This document shows positions 5,270 through 6,571 of a DNA stretch of 6,571 bases, in pieces. The position numbers and the translations under genes were made by a program. Under the pieces are notes generated by a model. It worked only from the letters and a program-made list of their open reading frames with translations. It made no database searches and had not been told where the DNA came from. Position 1 is the first letter of the stretch, and each line of letters starts with the position of its first letter. This stretch comes from Acidobacteriota bacterium (GTDB lineage Bacteria; Acidobacteriota; Blastocatellia; Pyrinomonadales; Pyrinomonadaceae): assembly GCA_005790265.1 (NCBI GenBank), contig SXVE01000548.1:1-6571 (forward strand), written 5' to 3'.

Positions 5270-6571
5270 ATGGCAACAAACGGATTAAAAATAGCGGTCG
5301 TCGGCGGCGGTTTGGCGGGATTGGCGGCGGCGATGAAAATTGCCGAAGCCGGACACGAAGTTGATTTGATTTCGGTCGTGCCGGTTAAACGTTCACATTC
5401 GGTTTGCGCGCAGGGCGGAATTAACGGCGCAGTCAACACGAAAGGAGAAGGCGATTCGCCGCATAAGCACTTTGACGACACGGTTTACGGCGGTGATTTT
5501 CTGGCGAATCAGCCGCCCGTCGAAGCGATGTGCAAAATGGCGCCGCAGATTATTTATCTGTTTGACCGAATGGGCGTGCCGTTTTCACGCACGCGCGAAG
5601 GTCTGCTCGATTTTCGGCGTTTCGGCGGCACGCTGTATCACCGCACGGCTTTTGCCGGCGCTTCGACCGGACAGCAGCTTTTATACGCGCTCGATGAACA
5701 GGTGCGCAAATACGAAGCCGACAAAAAAGTGACGAAATACGAAGGCTGGGAAATGCTTTCGCTCGTGCTCGACGATCATCAGGTTTGTCGCGGATTAGTC
5801 GCGATGAATCTGCAAACGCTTGAATTGAAAGAGTTTTACGCCGATGCCGTAATTATGGCGACCGGCGGACCGGGAATGATTTTCGGCAAATCAACCAATT
5901 CGCAAACGTGCACGGGCAGCGCGGTTTCGGCGTGTTATCAGCAGGGCGCGAAATACGCGAACGGCGAATTTATTCAGGTTCACCCGACTTCGATTCCGGG
6001 CGAAGACAAATTGCGTTTAATGAGCGAATCGGCGCGCGGCGAAGGCGGACGCGTTTGGGTGCCAAAAAATCAGGGCGATAAACGCGCGCCGAAAGATATT
6101 CCGGCTGGCGAGCGCTGGTATTTTCTCGAAGAAAAATACCCGGCTTACGGCAATCTCGTGCCGCGTGATATTGCGACACGAGAAATTTTCCAGGTTTGTC
6201 TCGAAGGTTACGGCGTTGATGGCGAAAATCAGGTTTATCTGGATTTAACGCACGTTCCGGCGGAAACTTTAACGCGCAAGCTCGGCGCGATTCTGGAAAT
6301 TTACGAAATGTTCGTTGGCGACGATCCGCGCCACGTGCCGATGCGCATTTTCCCCGGCGTTCATTATTCGATGGGCGGACTATGGGTTGATTTTGAGCAG
6401 CGCACCAATATTCCCGGACTTTTTGCGGCGGGCGAGTGCGATTATTCGATTCACGGCGCGAACCGGCTCGGCGCGAATTCGCTCGTGAGTTGCGTTTACG
6501 GCGGTTTCGTGGCCGCGCCGTCGGCGATCGAATACGCGAAAAACGTCGAGCGCGGCGCGAGCGAAACGAAC
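5270..6571 (+). CDS. sdhA: succinate dehydrogenase flavoprotein subunit (3' truncated by window)
   Basis: An open frame from the ATG at 5270 runs 434 codons to the window end without a stop; bacterial SdhA is usually about 580-650 residues. It oxidises succinate to fumarate (or the reverse) on covalently bound FAD at the membrane face. Visible features are the dinucleotide fold VVGGGLAG (10-17) and H43 in RSHSVCAQGGI, the FAD-linked histidine. H238-P-T240 and the RGEGGR loop (256-261) follow. R299 in VPRDIATRE is the proton-relay arginine position, H365 is in HYSMGG, and R399 is in GANRLGANSL for dicarboxylate binding. All key residues are present. The sequence is closest in style to Bacillus-type SdhA (FDDTVYGGDFLANQPPV, YFLEEKYPAYGNLVPRD), in agreement with the single-chain SdhC upstream. 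An in-frame TGA at 5243-5245 fixes the ATG as start. The sequence before it (TATTATAAAATT) has no Shine-Dalgarno. sdhB is expected downstream. Confidence 0.97.
   Translation, partial: MATNGLKIAVVGGGLAGLAAAMKIAEAGHEVDLISVVPVKRSHSVCAQGGINGAVNTKGEGDSPHKHFDDTVYGGDFLANQPPVEAMCKMAPQIIYLFDRMGVPFSRTREGLLDFRRFGGTLYHRTAFAGASTGQQLLYALDEQVRKYEADKKVTKYEGWEMLSLVLDDHQVCRGLVAMNLQTLELKEFYADAVIMATGGPGMIFGKSTNSQTCTGSAVSACYQQGAKYANGEFIQVHPTSIPGEDKLRLMSESARGEGGRVWVPKNQGDKRAPKDIPAGERWYFLEEKYPAYGNLVPRDIATREIFQVCLEGYGVDGENQVYLDLTHVPAETLTRKLGAILEIYEMFVGDDPRHVPMRIFPGVHYSMGGLWVDFEQRTNIPGLFAAGECDYSIHGANRLGANSLVSCVYGGFVAAPSAIEYAKNVERGASETN

Overview
The window is an ordinary-looking chromosomal segment of about 50% GC with tightly packed genes on both strands. 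Codon use, the Bacillus-type (class B) succinate dehydrogenase, and the RsbW / NS-x-G type STAS / GAF-HD-GYP neighbourhood all fit a Gram-negative soil or sediment lineage. Acidobacteriota (Blastocatellia/Pyrinomonadales-like) is my best guess. This is inferred from style and gene content, not from a marker gene.

Left part (1-2754, all + strand) is a signalling block. It starts with the C-terminal end of an RsbW/SpoIIAB-like anti-sigma kinase (2-133). A small exported beta-rich protein follows (263-772). A 268-nt intergenic region then carries nested dyads and a perfect 20-bp hairpin (898-945), followed by a promoter candidate. Next come an RsbV/SpoIIAA-like STAS antagonist (GTG start, 1041-1391) and a GAF + HD-GYP cyclic-di-GMP phosphodiesterase (1495-2754). 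RsbW and RsbV would form a partner switch controlling a sigma factor or another output; the HD-GYP protein adds a second-messenger arm.

Middle part (2793-4170, - strand) holds a 136-aa protein with a probable STAS/SpoIIAA-like fold and a LysR-type regulator. The LysR gene is divergent from the next operon.

Right part (4462-6571, + strand) is the start of a succinate dehydrogenase/fumarate reductase operon: sdhC (five-helix di-heme cytochrome b558) and sdhA (flavoprotein, cut by the window end). sdhB is expected just outside. The 291-nt divergent region has a convincing promoter pair (lysR and sdh) and a dyad over the sdh -10 box.

The most unusual item is a pair of related imperfect inverted repeats, at about 1349-1484 and 4181-4287. 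Each is built from 10/11-nt units beginning AGT(T) on one arm and ending (A)ACT on the other, and the units of the two arms pair in register. One lies in front of the HD-GYP gene and the other in front of lysR. In both, the repeat ends exactly 10 nt before the start codon and is followed by a similar TTTAA(A)GAA-type sequence. They look like a dispersed structured leader or repeat family that I cannot assign to a known class.
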